From Maea johnstoni (Eukaryota; Annelida; Polychaeta; Spionida; Magelonidae): 64,000 nt of DNA. The stretch covers positions 26,942,767 through 27,006,766 of the forward strand of contig OZ012699.1 of NCBI GenBank assembly GCA_963942565.1, read 5' to 3'. The notes beneath the pieces were generated by a model, which saw only the letters and a list, made by a program, of their open reading frames with translations, was not told the DNA's origin and made no database searches. Position numbers and translations under genes: made by a program. Positions 24,419 to 36,900 of this stretch are shown here, in pieces. How positions within the stretch are numbered: position 1 is the first letter of the stretch; each line of letters opens with the position of its first letter.

Positions 24419-25119
24419 TAATAATAATAATAATAATAATTCCAGTACTGCTATAACAGCATCTTAATCGCTGACTAAGATGATACTTGTATCAATGATC
24501 TGTAGTACTAATTAAAACGGCTATAACAATCAATGTCTAAACTTGTTCTAGTTAGATGTGCTTAAGTTGAGGGAATGAAGTGTTATGGCGAACTGGGAGC
24601 TTGTGTGGTCCAGATGTAGTTGGGCTAACAATGGTCTAGTGTTTCAATTGAAATGAGAGTTAAAAGGAAGGGCTATTTCCTGTATCATTCATTTTATTAT
24701 GTTGGTACACGGCTAAAATAGGGCCCAGACATTCTTTCCCCATAAGGGTCCAGGGCGTTCCCATATTTAATTTACATCCATGAAGGTGGTTGATATTGAT
24801 AGTATCTGGTTAATGAGTGAATATCTAACTGGGACTAATAGCAAGGCTGTCATAATTCCTACAAGAATTCCTTTTATAAACCCTCTTGAACAGATATATC
24901 TATCACTCACAGTGTGAGAGACTGCAACTGTTGTGCTGTTATTGTTAAATGACCTCTAACCTCTGGTTTCTGAGCATGCTCAGTGGGCCTGTCAGAAAGG
25001 GTGTATAAGATATTTCCAGTGTTTACGGCGATTTTGGATGGGGGTTGCAAGTAGGCAGAAATTCCATTTACTCATTTTTTTAGAATTAGGTGGGGAACTA
25101 ATGAATATGTTTTTTTAAG
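24063..25119. repeat. Gene-free stretch with (AAT)n run
   Basis: An (AAT)n run lies at about 24370-24442. A TATA-like GTGTATAAG sits near 25001, roughly 120 bases before the ZNF-B exon, after a block containing TGACCTCTAACCTC. Unlike ZNF-A, -C and -D, no 122-bp upstream exon block is present. Confidence 0.6.
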
Positions 25120-25987
25120 ATTTCAATCCGGTGGCAAGTGCCAGTGCATTGAATGTGACAGAGCATTCACAAACTCATTTAGTCTGATGCAACATATAAG
25201 GACACATAGTGGGGAAAGACCCTTCCAGTGCAATGAATGTGACAAGGCGTTCTCACGGTCTTCTGGTCTGGTACAGCATAAGAGGCTACACAGTGGAGAA
25301 AGACCCTTCAAATGCAATGAATGTGACAAAGCATTTACAAAGTCTTCTCATCTTGTAAGGCATAAGAGTATACACAGTGTGGAAAGACCTTTCCGGTGCA
25401 ATGAATGTGACAAGGCATTCAGAGATTCCTCAGGTCTGGTACAGCATAAGAGGATACACAGTGGGGAGAGACCCTTCCAGTGCAATGAATGTGACAAGGC
25501 GTTCAAACATTCTTCTCATCTGGTACAGCATAAGAGGATACATAGTGGAGAAAGACCCTTCCATTGCAACGAATGTGACAAAGCATTCACAAAGTCTTCC
25601 CATCTGGTACAGCATAAGAGGATTCACAGTGGGGAAAGACCGTTCCAATGCAATGAATGTGACAAGGCATTCATAGATTCTTCTGGTCTAAAAAAACATA
25701 AGAGAATACACAGTGGAGAAAGATCCTTCCCGTCCAATGAATGTGTCAAGTCATTCCCACACCCTTCTGGTCCGGAAAAGCATCTGAGTACACACAGAGG
25801 AAAGTCATTGATTGTCCTTGAAGGACAGTTTCTCCCTATAAAGCAAGACTCTTATACAACTAGTATTTTCATCCTCCACCTCTTGCTGCAAGAGGTGGAG
25901 GATGAAAATACTAGTTGTATATTGGTAAAACAGGAAAAACCTGTCGGTAAAGGACAGTGTCCCCTTTTAAGGCAAGAATCAAATTAA
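25120..25987 (+). CDS. C2H2 zinc-finger protein, 5'-truncated, 7-8 fingers (ZNF-B)
   Basis: The frame is open from a plausible splice acceptor (TTTTTTTAAG, ending 25119) to a stop at 25985-25987. It begins inside what corresponds to a first finger (C-Q-C-I-E-C), so the ~60-residue N-terminus of the other three genes is absent. The first internal ATG, at 25187, would cut through finger 1. Seven intact C2H2 fingers follow with HSGERP linkers (one HSVERP), with helix positions such as R-S-G-Q, K-S-H-R and D-S-G-Q. An eighth finger is worn (first Cys is Ser). The tail has one PIKQD and one LVKQE; the last PIKQE equivalent reads LLRQE, losing the lysine. A 36-base in-frame inverted insertion sits inside the tail (25853-25921). 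It is either a gene with a different 5' exon or a truncated duplicate on its way to pseudogene. Confidence 0.8.
25853..25921. repeat. 69-bp near-perfect palindrome within ZNF-B
   Basis: The arms 25853-25886 and 25888-25921 are exact 34-base reverse complements with a single-base loop at 25887. The right arm is the normal tail-coding sequence seen in paralogs (...GAGGATGAAAATACTAGTTG). The left arm is the novel part, adding about 12 residues (SYTTSIFILHLL) in frame. Confidence 0.95.
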
Positions 25988-26034
25988 AATGCTAGTAGCT
26001 TTTAAGTAAAACAGCAAAACCTTGATGTCTGATA

Positions 26035-26242
26035 CTGTAAATCACTTAAATATGGTGTGACCATTATATAGCGCAATTGATGTACTGCCCTGGATAGCGT
26101 GATCTAAGTATAGCGGTGAATGGGAACAGCAGCAGCAAGTTCAATTAAGAATCTTATAAAGATGGGGATTTTATCTTAGCGCATATGGGCAGAGCGCTAG
26201 TATCGCTATCTTATTGTCCCACTATACTTAAGTGATTTACAG
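26035..26242. mobile_element. 208-bp MITE with TA target duplication
   Basis: Tips CTGTAAATCACTTAA (26035) and its reverse complement (ending 26242) are flanked by TA on each side. In sister units the sequence GTCTGATATAACTGAGATAA is continuous, showing the pre-insertion site in the ZNF 3' region. TA duplication fits Tc1/mariner-type or similar MITEs. Non-coding. Confidence 0.9.
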
Positions 26243-26401
26243 TATGCCTGAGATAAAGTAGTATTCAACGCACACATGTGCACTGCCTTAATAATCATCT
26301 GGTAACAAAACCACCTTGGTACAGCGCTGGATGGTCACATTTGTGTTAACAGTTGCCAATAGGACTAACCCAACTGTAGTGATCAGGAGGGTTTGGTATT
26401 A

Positions 26402-26848
26402 TAGCTAATTCAAGCTAACAATGAGCGCTAGTACAAGTTCAGGAGTATAGTCCATTCACTCTGCACAAAAGATTGATAGACCCTACAGGTGGACGTGTGA
26501 CCTCTACATGTCCACTTGTAAAGTATACAGATGGGTTCTGCCAGTCGCCCAGTAAGTTTTCTGGGTTACGGAGTAGGGAGGCTACCCAGGGGTATCATAT
26601 CTTAAGTACCACAATCTCTCAAATTGTCTGAAGACTACTAGTGTCCCATGTACCAATTTCCCCTTTAGTTCCCCCTATGTTCTAGTTCTCCACACTCAGT
26701 GACTGCTAACCACAAACTGACCCAGATTTCTATAAGTAGACCGGTGTGTTTAACCTGACCACCAATAGCCACCAAGCCTGTTCTTACAGGCACACAGTTG
26801 AAACTTACAAACCCATTCACTTTGCTCATTGTTAGCTTAAATTAGCAA
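26402..26848. mobile_element. 447-bp TIR element with TA duplication, copy 1
   Basis: Tips (T)AGCTAATTCAAGCTAACAAT and the reverse complement of GCTTAAATTAGCAA are flanked by TA (26400-26401, 26849-26850). The empty site GGTATTAAGTAGG is seen in sister ZNF units. A longer copy of the same family is at 44734-45442. No coding capacity. Confidence 0.9.
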
Positions 26849-26924
26849 TAAGTAGGACCAATCAATGACAGTATAGTATCAGTAGTAACATTGCAACATT
26901 TCATTTTAGAGTTGAGTACACTTT

Positions 26925-27175
26925 TATATGCCAGGACTAGAAATTAGGGGATTTATGGAGCCCAAAGATGTACTGGTTTCTATACACAACACCCAGCAGT
27001 AGCATTTAAAGATGCCATTGGGCTCCCTTGAAAAAATCTCAATTTCGAGACCTGTAAATATGCGAGATACTGTATTTTTGTTATAATGTTTGTTTTTTAC
27101 ATTTGAAAAAAAAATAAACGAACTTGGGTTACACAAAGTTCATAATTTTTTTTTAAATTCAAGACCTGTATGACC
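26925..27175. mobile_element. Insertion of unknown family in ZNF-B 3' flank
   Basis: Comparison with 51838-51900 shows that about 250 bases here (from near CCAGGACTAGAAATTAGG to AAATTCAAGACCTGTATG) are absent from the ZNF-D flank. The inner ends GACTAGAAATT and ACCTGTA do not form a clear inverted repeat. Paralogous sequence resumes at ACCATTCTAAATCC. Confidence 0.55.
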
Positions 27176-27233
27176 CTAAATTACCATTCTAAATCCTATG
27201 AGTCAAAAAACATACACATAGCCAAATAGAGGA

Positions 27234-27870
27234 TTACAGCTGATTGTAACCAAGAATGTTCGCTATTGTTCTATTAGTCAGTTCATTCATTTCACTAATA
27301 CATTGAAACAACAGTTCCTGACCACAATGCTTTAAGTTCTATGCTTGCCCAACAACTTCAATTGTAGCCTTGCTTATTCTGTGGTTAAGAAGTGAGTACT
27401 AGTCAGTTCCGGTTTAGATTGGGTCCGGAAGGGGTTAGACATAGTACAGATTACCATGCTCTTAGCACTTGTAGTTTTGGTCATGAGCAGTCCTTAATTC
27501 AGATGGATGAGGTCTATGAGTGTACAGATTTTGAATTTTGATGCAGAAATAAATATTATATGAAAAAAGGAAGATGGCTGTCCATCTGAGGTCAATTATG
27601 TAAACACCTGGGCATACATAAAATAATTGATATTTGATATGGCTCCCTTTCCACCTATAATGTTCAAAAGGACATTAAAGAACAGTCAGTGGGGGAGGCA
27701 GGCAGATGTTTATATGGCCCATAGAGTAAAATAAAACTCCTTTCTAATGAAATAATAAATGAATAAACCTTCAGAGGCATTACGTTAATAGACGTCCAAA
27801 TCCAGATTTCCCACTCAGACCTCAATATGTGCTATGAAGAAAATTAGGACACCATGCTGGAATCAAAGCA
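27234..27870. mobile_element. Partial copy of the 20572-22119 TIR element
   Basis: The left tip TTACAGCTGATTGTAACCAA is intact. Homology includes AAGGGGTTAGACATAGTACA and, after an internal deletion relative to copy 1, the right-side words CCAAATCC...GACCTCA. The right tip is not found; another element begins at 27880. Confidence 0.7.
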
Positions 27871-27879
27871 GAGATGTTT

Positions 27880-28732
27880 ACTTGATTTATTGGTTCCCGA
27901 ATCCTTCCCAGACCAATTTTACAGGGTCGAGAAGGAGGTAATTAAAAATAAATTTTATATTCAAGAAAAAAAAACTAACACACAGAAAACTCAGTAAGTA
28001 GGAAGGAGGTAAAAAAAAATAAAGTGATTTTTTGGCTACTACTTAACTACATACTTAAACCATATTTTTGAATATCAAAAGAATGATTTTTTAATAAGAT
28101 GATGCAATTCAACAACACTGTATTGCATTGCTATTGTAATGTTGTATTGCTCTGGTATTAATATTCTTGTAGTTTTGTAATTTTATTACCATCCATGATA
28201 AATTTATTGTAGATTTGGTGTACCTACTTATGGCTTGGTCACATTACAGGATATGGCCACAGTAACAACCGTCCTGGCCACCACGGTACCGTGGTGGCCA
28301 GGACGGTTGGGAGCAATGCTTCCTGTCGTTCGCACTCCCTTGAGAACGCTACCCACCTGGCCGGCACTGGCATGTAGGTCCTTATCTATATGGGTCAAAT
28401 GCAGCCAGCTAGTAGCAGTATACGATTGTGACAGCCATACAGATTTCCACTTGCAGCAGAAAATTGAGTATAAAAGCGGTTTTCATGGAAATGACTACAA
28501 GATAGTGGTATATTTAGTTTAGGAAGTATACGATACTCTGGCGTGCAGCTTAATATAGGAGTTTTAGCATGCTCTTGAGGGTTGAAAGTTGTAACAAGTG
28601 ACTTTAAAAAGTTCTGTGTGACCATATCCTGTCATGGTGGTAGAGCACAAAATAAAGTGGGGGTATTACAATTTTTTCCCCCATTGTGTCCATTCCACTT
28701 TGAAAGCAGATCCGGGAACCAATAAATCAAGT
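27880..28732. mobile_element. TIR element carrying a nested element
   Basis: Ends ACTTGATTTATTGGTTCCCG (27880) and the reverse complement at 28709-28732 match over 24 bases with one difference. Paralogous ZNF-unit sequence resumes right after (28735), supporting an insertion. The 28242-28636 palindrome-bearing element lies inside. No transposase frame. Confidence 0.7.
28242..28636 (-). mobile_element. Palindrome-bearing TIR element, copy 1
   Basis: Tips CATTACAGGATATGGCCAC and (reverse complement of the right end) CATGACAGGATATGGTCAC mark a 395-bp element. Next to the left tip is a perfect 42-base palindrome (28267-28308) centred on GGTACC. The 44038-44449 copy lies in the opposite orientation. 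Non-coding, though a 95-codon frame crosses it. No long target duplication is visible. Confidence 0.88.
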
Positions 28733-28734
28733 TA

Positions 28735-29071
28735 CCATCGCTTTATGTAGGCTTCAACAAAATCAGTAGTCTGACAGTAAAATCGTATGAAATTTCTATA
28801 GGTCTATGTACATGTTATTTGCTGTATTCTGACCAGTCAAGTTAGAGGAAATACTGATTGCAAATTATCGTATTCACTATATTAATTAATTAACATCTTA
28901 TTATCTAAATATTTGGTTAACACACATGAGCCTGGCCAAGTGGTTACAGAAGTATACTTTTTCCGTAGAAGTGCTCTATCTTTTTGATGCAACGTGTTAT
29001 AACCACATCATTAATTTTTGTTTAGGTAGGTCTAATAAAAGTCTTTGAGGACAAAACAAAACAAAAACAAA
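28735..29071 (+). other. Resumed 3' flank of the ZNF-B unit
   Basis: Shares TCTGACCAGTCAAGTTAGAG and TTAGGTAGGTCTAATAAAAG with the other units, then is cut by the 29072 repeat. Confidence 0.8.
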
Positions 29072-29645
29072 TGGCAGAACTTCAGTGTGTCAAACCGCAA
29101 TCTCGTTCGTAAGAATGAGATCACAGATCATCCCCCCTTCCCACCACCATTGATTAAGGGCAGAGGCAAGAAACATGCATTATTTTTAAACCCATGTTAT
29201 GTATGACAAAATCTATAGACCCCCCTGGTGGCATCCTAGGTTAGTGATATATCAGATAATATTACCTTTTATCTCTGTTCCAGATGCCTGGGTTAGGCTT
29301 GGGAAGTACCTGTTGCCTCTGTTCCTTTGTTTTTCAAACGTCTGATAACTTGAACACTATTCGCACAAGCTAATGTCACAATCTTGCCAATCTCCCACAA
29401 ACACTACAGGGTGTATAGATACTTGAATTGACAAATAAAGTGACTTAACTCTTGACTCAGTTGGTTTATTGTTTTATTGTCTGATAACGTGAGCACTAAT
29501 CTATAATAGTTGCATGATAGCTCACGCTAATTGCCACAAAATCACTAGGATTGTTATCTTCTTTTACCGGTAATCATGATGCACAAATAAGTTCCAAGAC
29601 GTGATTTTGAAACGTGCACCTTTCGTAACACTCCTTAGAATGAGT
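29072..29645 (+). mobile_element. 575-bp interspersed repeat, copy 2
   Basis: The partner of 10985-11560, with the same TATA-like and AATAAA-like words. It interrupts ZNF-unit flank sequence after GTCTTTGAGGACA. The surrounding A-rich AAAACAAAACAAAAAC just before it is not in sister units. Confidence 0.65.
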
Positions 29646-31300
<1,655 letters not shown>

Positions 31301-31303
31301 ACA

Positions 31304-31629
<326 letters not shown>

Positions 31630-31639
31630 TCATGGTTAC

Positions 31640-31860
31640 GCAGGGGTCGCCACCAGTACTATATTTCTATTGGCTGGAGCCTCGGAGTCTTTGCTGTCTA
31701 TAGCCATGTCTGTTCCAACTGTACGCCCTGGTCGCCATTTTCGCAGCTCCGAGGTCGTGCAAATGTGCAAATGTATTCATCCTAAGTTTTATAGCTGAGT
31801 GGTAAGATTTACAGGCTATAATAGCCTTAGATAATATGAGACATAGATTCTACCTGATAG
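31640..31860 (+). promoter_or_regulatory. Second copy of the promoter-like segment
   Basis: The partner of 6296-6500 (CTATTGGCTGGAGCCTCGG, CGCCATTTTCGCA, GGTAAGATTTACA). Its end, GAGACATAGATTCTACCTGATAGC, recurs at 44706-44730 just after the scaffold gap. There it is the left flank of a TIR element, so a third copy probably lies in or next to the gap. Confidence 0.45.
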
Positions 31861-32219
31861 CATAATATGGTAAACATCGACCGTATACCTTCTTCCTCTT
31901 TGATCATATTTCCTCCTATCTAGGAGCTCTCGTCTAGTATAATTGCAATAAAGTGCAGATGTCTTGCTATACTAGGGATATACTAGGCTATAGACTGGTG
32001 CTAAAAGCTAAAGTTACATTAGACAAAATGCAATTAAACTATACAGTTATTGGCTCATTACGGTTGGTTTTTAGATTTGAGATGAAGAGTTGCTCGAACT
32101 AGTCCATAATCTGATAGATATATGGTACAACTACGTGTACCCTGAGATTTCTCTGGTGTACCATAAGTTACATTTATAGAGTACAGCCAAAGATACGATG
32201 GTGCAAATGTGACGGATAG
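31861..32219. other. Gene-free stretch
   Basis: No gene or repeat recognised. The ATAATATGG at about 31861 is the empty site matching the 44734-45442 insertion. Confidence 0.45.
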
Positions 32220-32765
32220 AATAAAAACTTGCGCAGAACAGAAAATAAACTTAAACATGCGATAAAATAAAAACTTGAGCAGAGCAGAAAATAAACTTAA
32301 AAACACGCTAGAATAAAAACTTGCGCAGAGCAGAAAATAAACTTAAACACGCGATAAAATAAAAACTTGAGCAGAGCAGAAAATAAACTTAAAAACACGC
32401 TAGAATAAAAACTTGCGCAGAGCAGAAAATAAACTTAAACACGCGATAAAATAAAAACTTGAGCAGAGCAGAAAATAAACTTAAAAACACGCTAGAATAA
32501 AAACTTGCGCAGAGCAGAAAATAAACTTAAACACACGATAAAATAAAAACTTGAGCAGAGCAGAAAATAAACTTAAAAACACGCTAGAATAAAAACTTGC
32601 GCAGAGCAGAAAATAAACTTAAACACGCGATAAAATAAAAACTTGAGCAGAGCAGAAAATAAACTTAAACACGCGATAAAATAAAAACTTGCGCAGAGCA
32701 GAAAATAAACTTAAACACGCGATAGAATAAAAACTTGCGCAGAGCAGAAAATAAACTTAAACACG
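32220..32765. repeat. 45-bp minisatellite with ~90-bp dimer order
   Basis: Twelve units sharing CAGAAAATAAACTTAAA alternate between a TTGCGCAGAGC/ACGCGATAAAA form and a TTGAGCAGAGC/ACACGCTAGAA form. This gives a higher-order repeat of about 90 bases. The last three units break the alternation. Confidence 0.93.
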
Positions 32766-33104
32766 ATGGTAAAATAGACTAGCGCCAGTCTCACAATCAC
32801 GTCACGGATTAGAGATGGGTATCGCCCCCCCATCTTGAATAACCACGTCATTTGTATCCTCAGTTCCGGGCCCATCATGAATACGTTACAAATCAGAATC
32901 TGTATACAAAAAGCACCGTCCATATTAAAGACATGTTGCGTGGCCTATAATAAATACGGTTTAGTAAGAACATGTATATTTATATGTACTGCACAAAATC
33001 TCAAAGCAAAGTAAAGACATGTGACCTCATTTTCCATCAGGACAAAGGATGACAAAATTGCAATTGAACGTTAGCTGGCTTGGGTTAAATTTAGCTTTAC
33101 ACAG
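32766..33104. other. Gene-free stretch before the Gypsy element
   Basis: Nothing recognised apart from the CACAG target copy at 33100-33104. Confidence 0.5.
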
Positions 33105-33311
33105 TGTTTGTTTATATAGTATGTATAATACTGTTTGATGATAGACAACTAGAACACGGCATGTAGATTGCAGCCATGGCAGTAGTCAAGAGGCCGGGCC
33201 CCTTTTATTGCTTCAAGGAATGCAGGGTCTGTTTACATACAAGCGAGGACATCTAGTGGCAAACTTAAGAACTAATCTTATAGCACTAGATGCATAGTAT
33301 ATATCATAACA
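33105..33311 (-). repeat. 3' LTR of the Gypsy element
   Basis: 207 bases, nearly identical to 37507-37713. On the plus strand it starts TGTTTGTTTATATAG and ends ATCATAACA. Confidence 0.95.
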
Positions 33312-33951
33312 TCTCCCTCTTTATCAAATTGTTTATATCCGTTATTATCCTTTATCATTACTCTCTGACTAGATTGTATTCTACTAGTTAACTCTAATAG
33401 TTCCTATTGGTATGACACTTTCAGTGAAGACTAGGTTGCTCTTAATGTCACTGTATGAGTCCTTGCATTACTTTCATAACTACGTTGCTATCAATGCCCA
33501 TGCTAATTGTTCATCTTAATACACAGTATATAGTTCTTGCTTTCTCTCTGTCTTTTTAAATTGTTTATGATGTGGTACATATTTTAACTTGGTACTTAAA
33601 TCGTCACTTGAATTTATTATACACATTTGTTGTTTGCGGGCAGAGCATGTCGTACACCCTTAACACCTCTTTATCGGATGATGGCACAGGATATGGGTAA
33701 TCCTATGATGATTTAGGGCAGAGCACGTCGTACACCCTTCATCATTATGGCATATTACACATCTGGTTTTACAGTGGGTTTCACTGTTCTTCCAGACCTG
33801 GTGATATATTGACCAGATGATATTGGCACCTTAGGTGGCGTCGCACTTCTCTTTGGTGTAGGTGGCAATATCTCGATGTTTTCTGCCGAAGTTGCTCCAG
33901 GATCTGCTTGTTTTGGTGATCCATTGACTTGTATAGTCGGCATAGGTGTTT

Positions 33952-36900
33952 CTATGCCTTCTTGTGTTGTATCAGGGATGCTGTTGGTTGTTCGTAAGAA
34001 TGTACGATTTCGGCGACAAAGTTTACCATCCTCGTGCGAATAAGATAGGATCTGGGTCCTACTTTACCTAGGCATGAGCCATTTGACCATGGCTCTTTAG
34101 GTCTCAGTGGTTGAAGTTTTACTGAATCTCCAATGTCCAATTCTGGCAACGGTTTGGTATGTTGGTCATAGTGGCGTTTGGTTAATTGCCTGCGGTGTTT
34201 GATGTTATCATCTACTCCTTCAGCTGTAAGTGGTTTGAGTAGAGCTTCTGCTGTAGGCATTGTTGTTTTTGTCCTTCTAGACATCAACTTTTGCACTGGG
34301 CTTAGCCCATTTATGTCTGGGGTGTTCCTCCATTCTAGTAGCGCCATCTGGAGATCTGTATCGTCACGTTTGCATTTTTTCACTAATTTCTTGGCAATTT
34401 TAACTGCCGATTCAGCCTTTCCATTGCTCTGACTGTGATATGGGGAGCTGGTGGTGTGGTTGAAATTCCATTCACTTTTGAATTGTTGAAATTCCTGGCT
34501 TGTGTACTGGGGACCATTATCAGTCACCATGTCAGCTATCCCGTGGCATGCGAAGTGATCCTTCGTGGCTTTAATGACACTTCTAGCAGTGGTGTCATTT
34601 AGTTTGACGATCTCAAAGTAATCACTAAAGTAATCCACGGTTACTAGATAGTCTCTGCCATTCAGCGTGAATAAATCTTGGCCCACTTTCGACCAAGGGA
34701 GGGTTGGAATTTTGTGCGTCATCAGAGGTTCTTTGTGCTGTTTATCCAAAAACTCGCTGCAAACGGCACACATCCTTACCAACTCAGTGATTTCAGCTGT
34801 CATACCCGGCCAGTATAGTACATCTTTTGCTCTGCGAACACATGCATGGATGCCAAGGTGGCTGGTATGAGATTTGGCGATCATTTGTTTTCTCATCACT
34901 GTGGGTATTACTACTTTCATACCCTTGTAGATAACTCCATCTTGAACTGTTAGTTCATCTCTCATGTTCCAGTACTGCCTGATACTGTTTGGAACATTTT
35001 CTTTCACATCAGGCCACCCAGTAAGAATAGCGGTTGCTAATGTTTGCAGTACTGGGTCAGCGGCAGTGGTTTTCTGTATCTGCGAGTGTGTTCCTGTTGA
35101 CACATTTATGAATTGAAGCTGTTTTACACTTGCTATATCACTAAATAGTGCTTCTTCTTTCTCCACTTGGAATATATGGCAAGCTGGTATTTCATCTTTG
35201 CTTCGGCCAGTGAGATATGCTCTGGATAGCATATCAGCTATGTACATTTGTGGTCCAGGCAGGTATTCTATCTTCAGGTTGTATTTCTGGAGTCGCAATA
35301 GCATACGCTGGAGTCGTTTTGGAGCATTGTGAATTGATTTCTTGAAAATCGGAACCAGCGGCTTGTGATCTGTTTGTACCGTGATCAGGTCTCTCCCATG
35401 CAGGTACTGATCAAATCGCTCACATGCGAATACAATCGCAAGACATTCTTTTTCAATCTGTGCATATCCTTGCTCTGTTTTAGTTAGGGCCTTCGAGGCA
35501 AAAGTTACAGGTTGACCATTCTGTAATAGAACTGCTCCAAGCCCGCTTTCGGAGGCATCATTCTGGAGAGTGACCTCCTGTGTCATGTCATAGTATCGCA
35601 GAACTGGTGTAGATGCCATAAGTTTGAGAATGGTTTGGTAGGCTCCCTCTTGTTGGGATTCCCAGAACCACTCAGCATCTTTCTCTGTTAGGCGTCTCAG
35701 TGGTGCAGATACTTCCGCGAGCTTCGGCAGGTATCTTGATAAGTAGTTCACACAGCCCAGTAGTCGCTGATCTGCTTTGGCATCCTCTGGTCTTGGCATA
35801 TCCAGTATTGCCTCTATCTTGGCTGGGTCGGCTCTTACTCCATTTTCGGTGAGTAAGTGTCCCATGTAGCATACTTCTTGAAGCTTGAATTTGATCTTTT
35901 CTTTGTTGAACTTTAGGTTCACCTCTTTGGCTCTGTTGAGGAGGGCGATTAGATTCTTGTCGTGATCTTTCTCGGCTTCTTGTTTGCTGTCGCCAGATCC
36001 GAAACAGATTATGTCATCTGCTATGACATCAACTCCTTCTAGACCCTCAAGCACCTCTTTTTGTCTGCGTTGGTACTCTTCAGGTGCAGAGCTGATTCCA
36101 AATGGACATCGTAAATATCTGTATCTGCCAAATGGTGTCCAAAATGTGGTGAGGTAGGAGCTCTCGTCATCTAACTTGACTTGAAAGAAACCATCCTTGG
36201 CGTCGAGCACCGTGAACACCTTAGCCTGTGCTAATTTCGGAAGCACCTCATCTACTGTTGGCATTTGATATTTTGGCCGCTTAATGGCTTCATTAAGGTC
36301 CTTGGGGTTTCCCATTGACATGGCACTGCATGTCGCTCCTGAATCTAGCTGGACTGTAACATCAGCTGGATATGTAGTCTTGAATGTCATTTTTGTCATG
36401 AATTTGGATTTTTTGGTTTTAGCGACTGATCCAATTCGGTGACATGCGTAGATTGAATCTTCCGAATCACTATCGGAGAGCTCTACATCTGCTTGATGCA
36501 CTTTCCTTGCTCTATTCTGATAATTCGAGGCTCGGCAGACTGTCGCAAAATGGTTATCAATTCCACATTTTTTGCAGGTTTTGCCAAATGCAGGGCATTC
36601 TTCCCTGTCTCTCACGTGGCTATTTCCACAGAACTTGCATTTTGATAGAACTGAGGTTTTCTCTTTACTTGACTTTTTGCCTGATTTCTGGCTTGATTTG
36701 GGCTTGTATTTCAAAGCTGCATGTACGCTTCCTGATGCATCGTTGTCAATGTCTATGTTTAGTTGACTTTTGTGAACTCTTGAGATTTCACTGGCTCTCA
36801 GGAAGTCAATGCATTTATTTAGGTCAGGGACAGGCCTTTCTTTCAATAGGCGATCTCTTGTTGAGATATCAGTTGTTCCCATCACAATTCTGTCTCTGAT

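Noticed and set aside
28235-28522. 95-codon frame and its partner at 44157-44438
   Set aside because: Runs across the palindrome and TIR of a non-coding element; the similarity of the two frames reflects element copies.
36444-36899. Plus-strand frames within the Gypsy element
   Set aside because: Antisense to the gag-pol frame, with no independent support.
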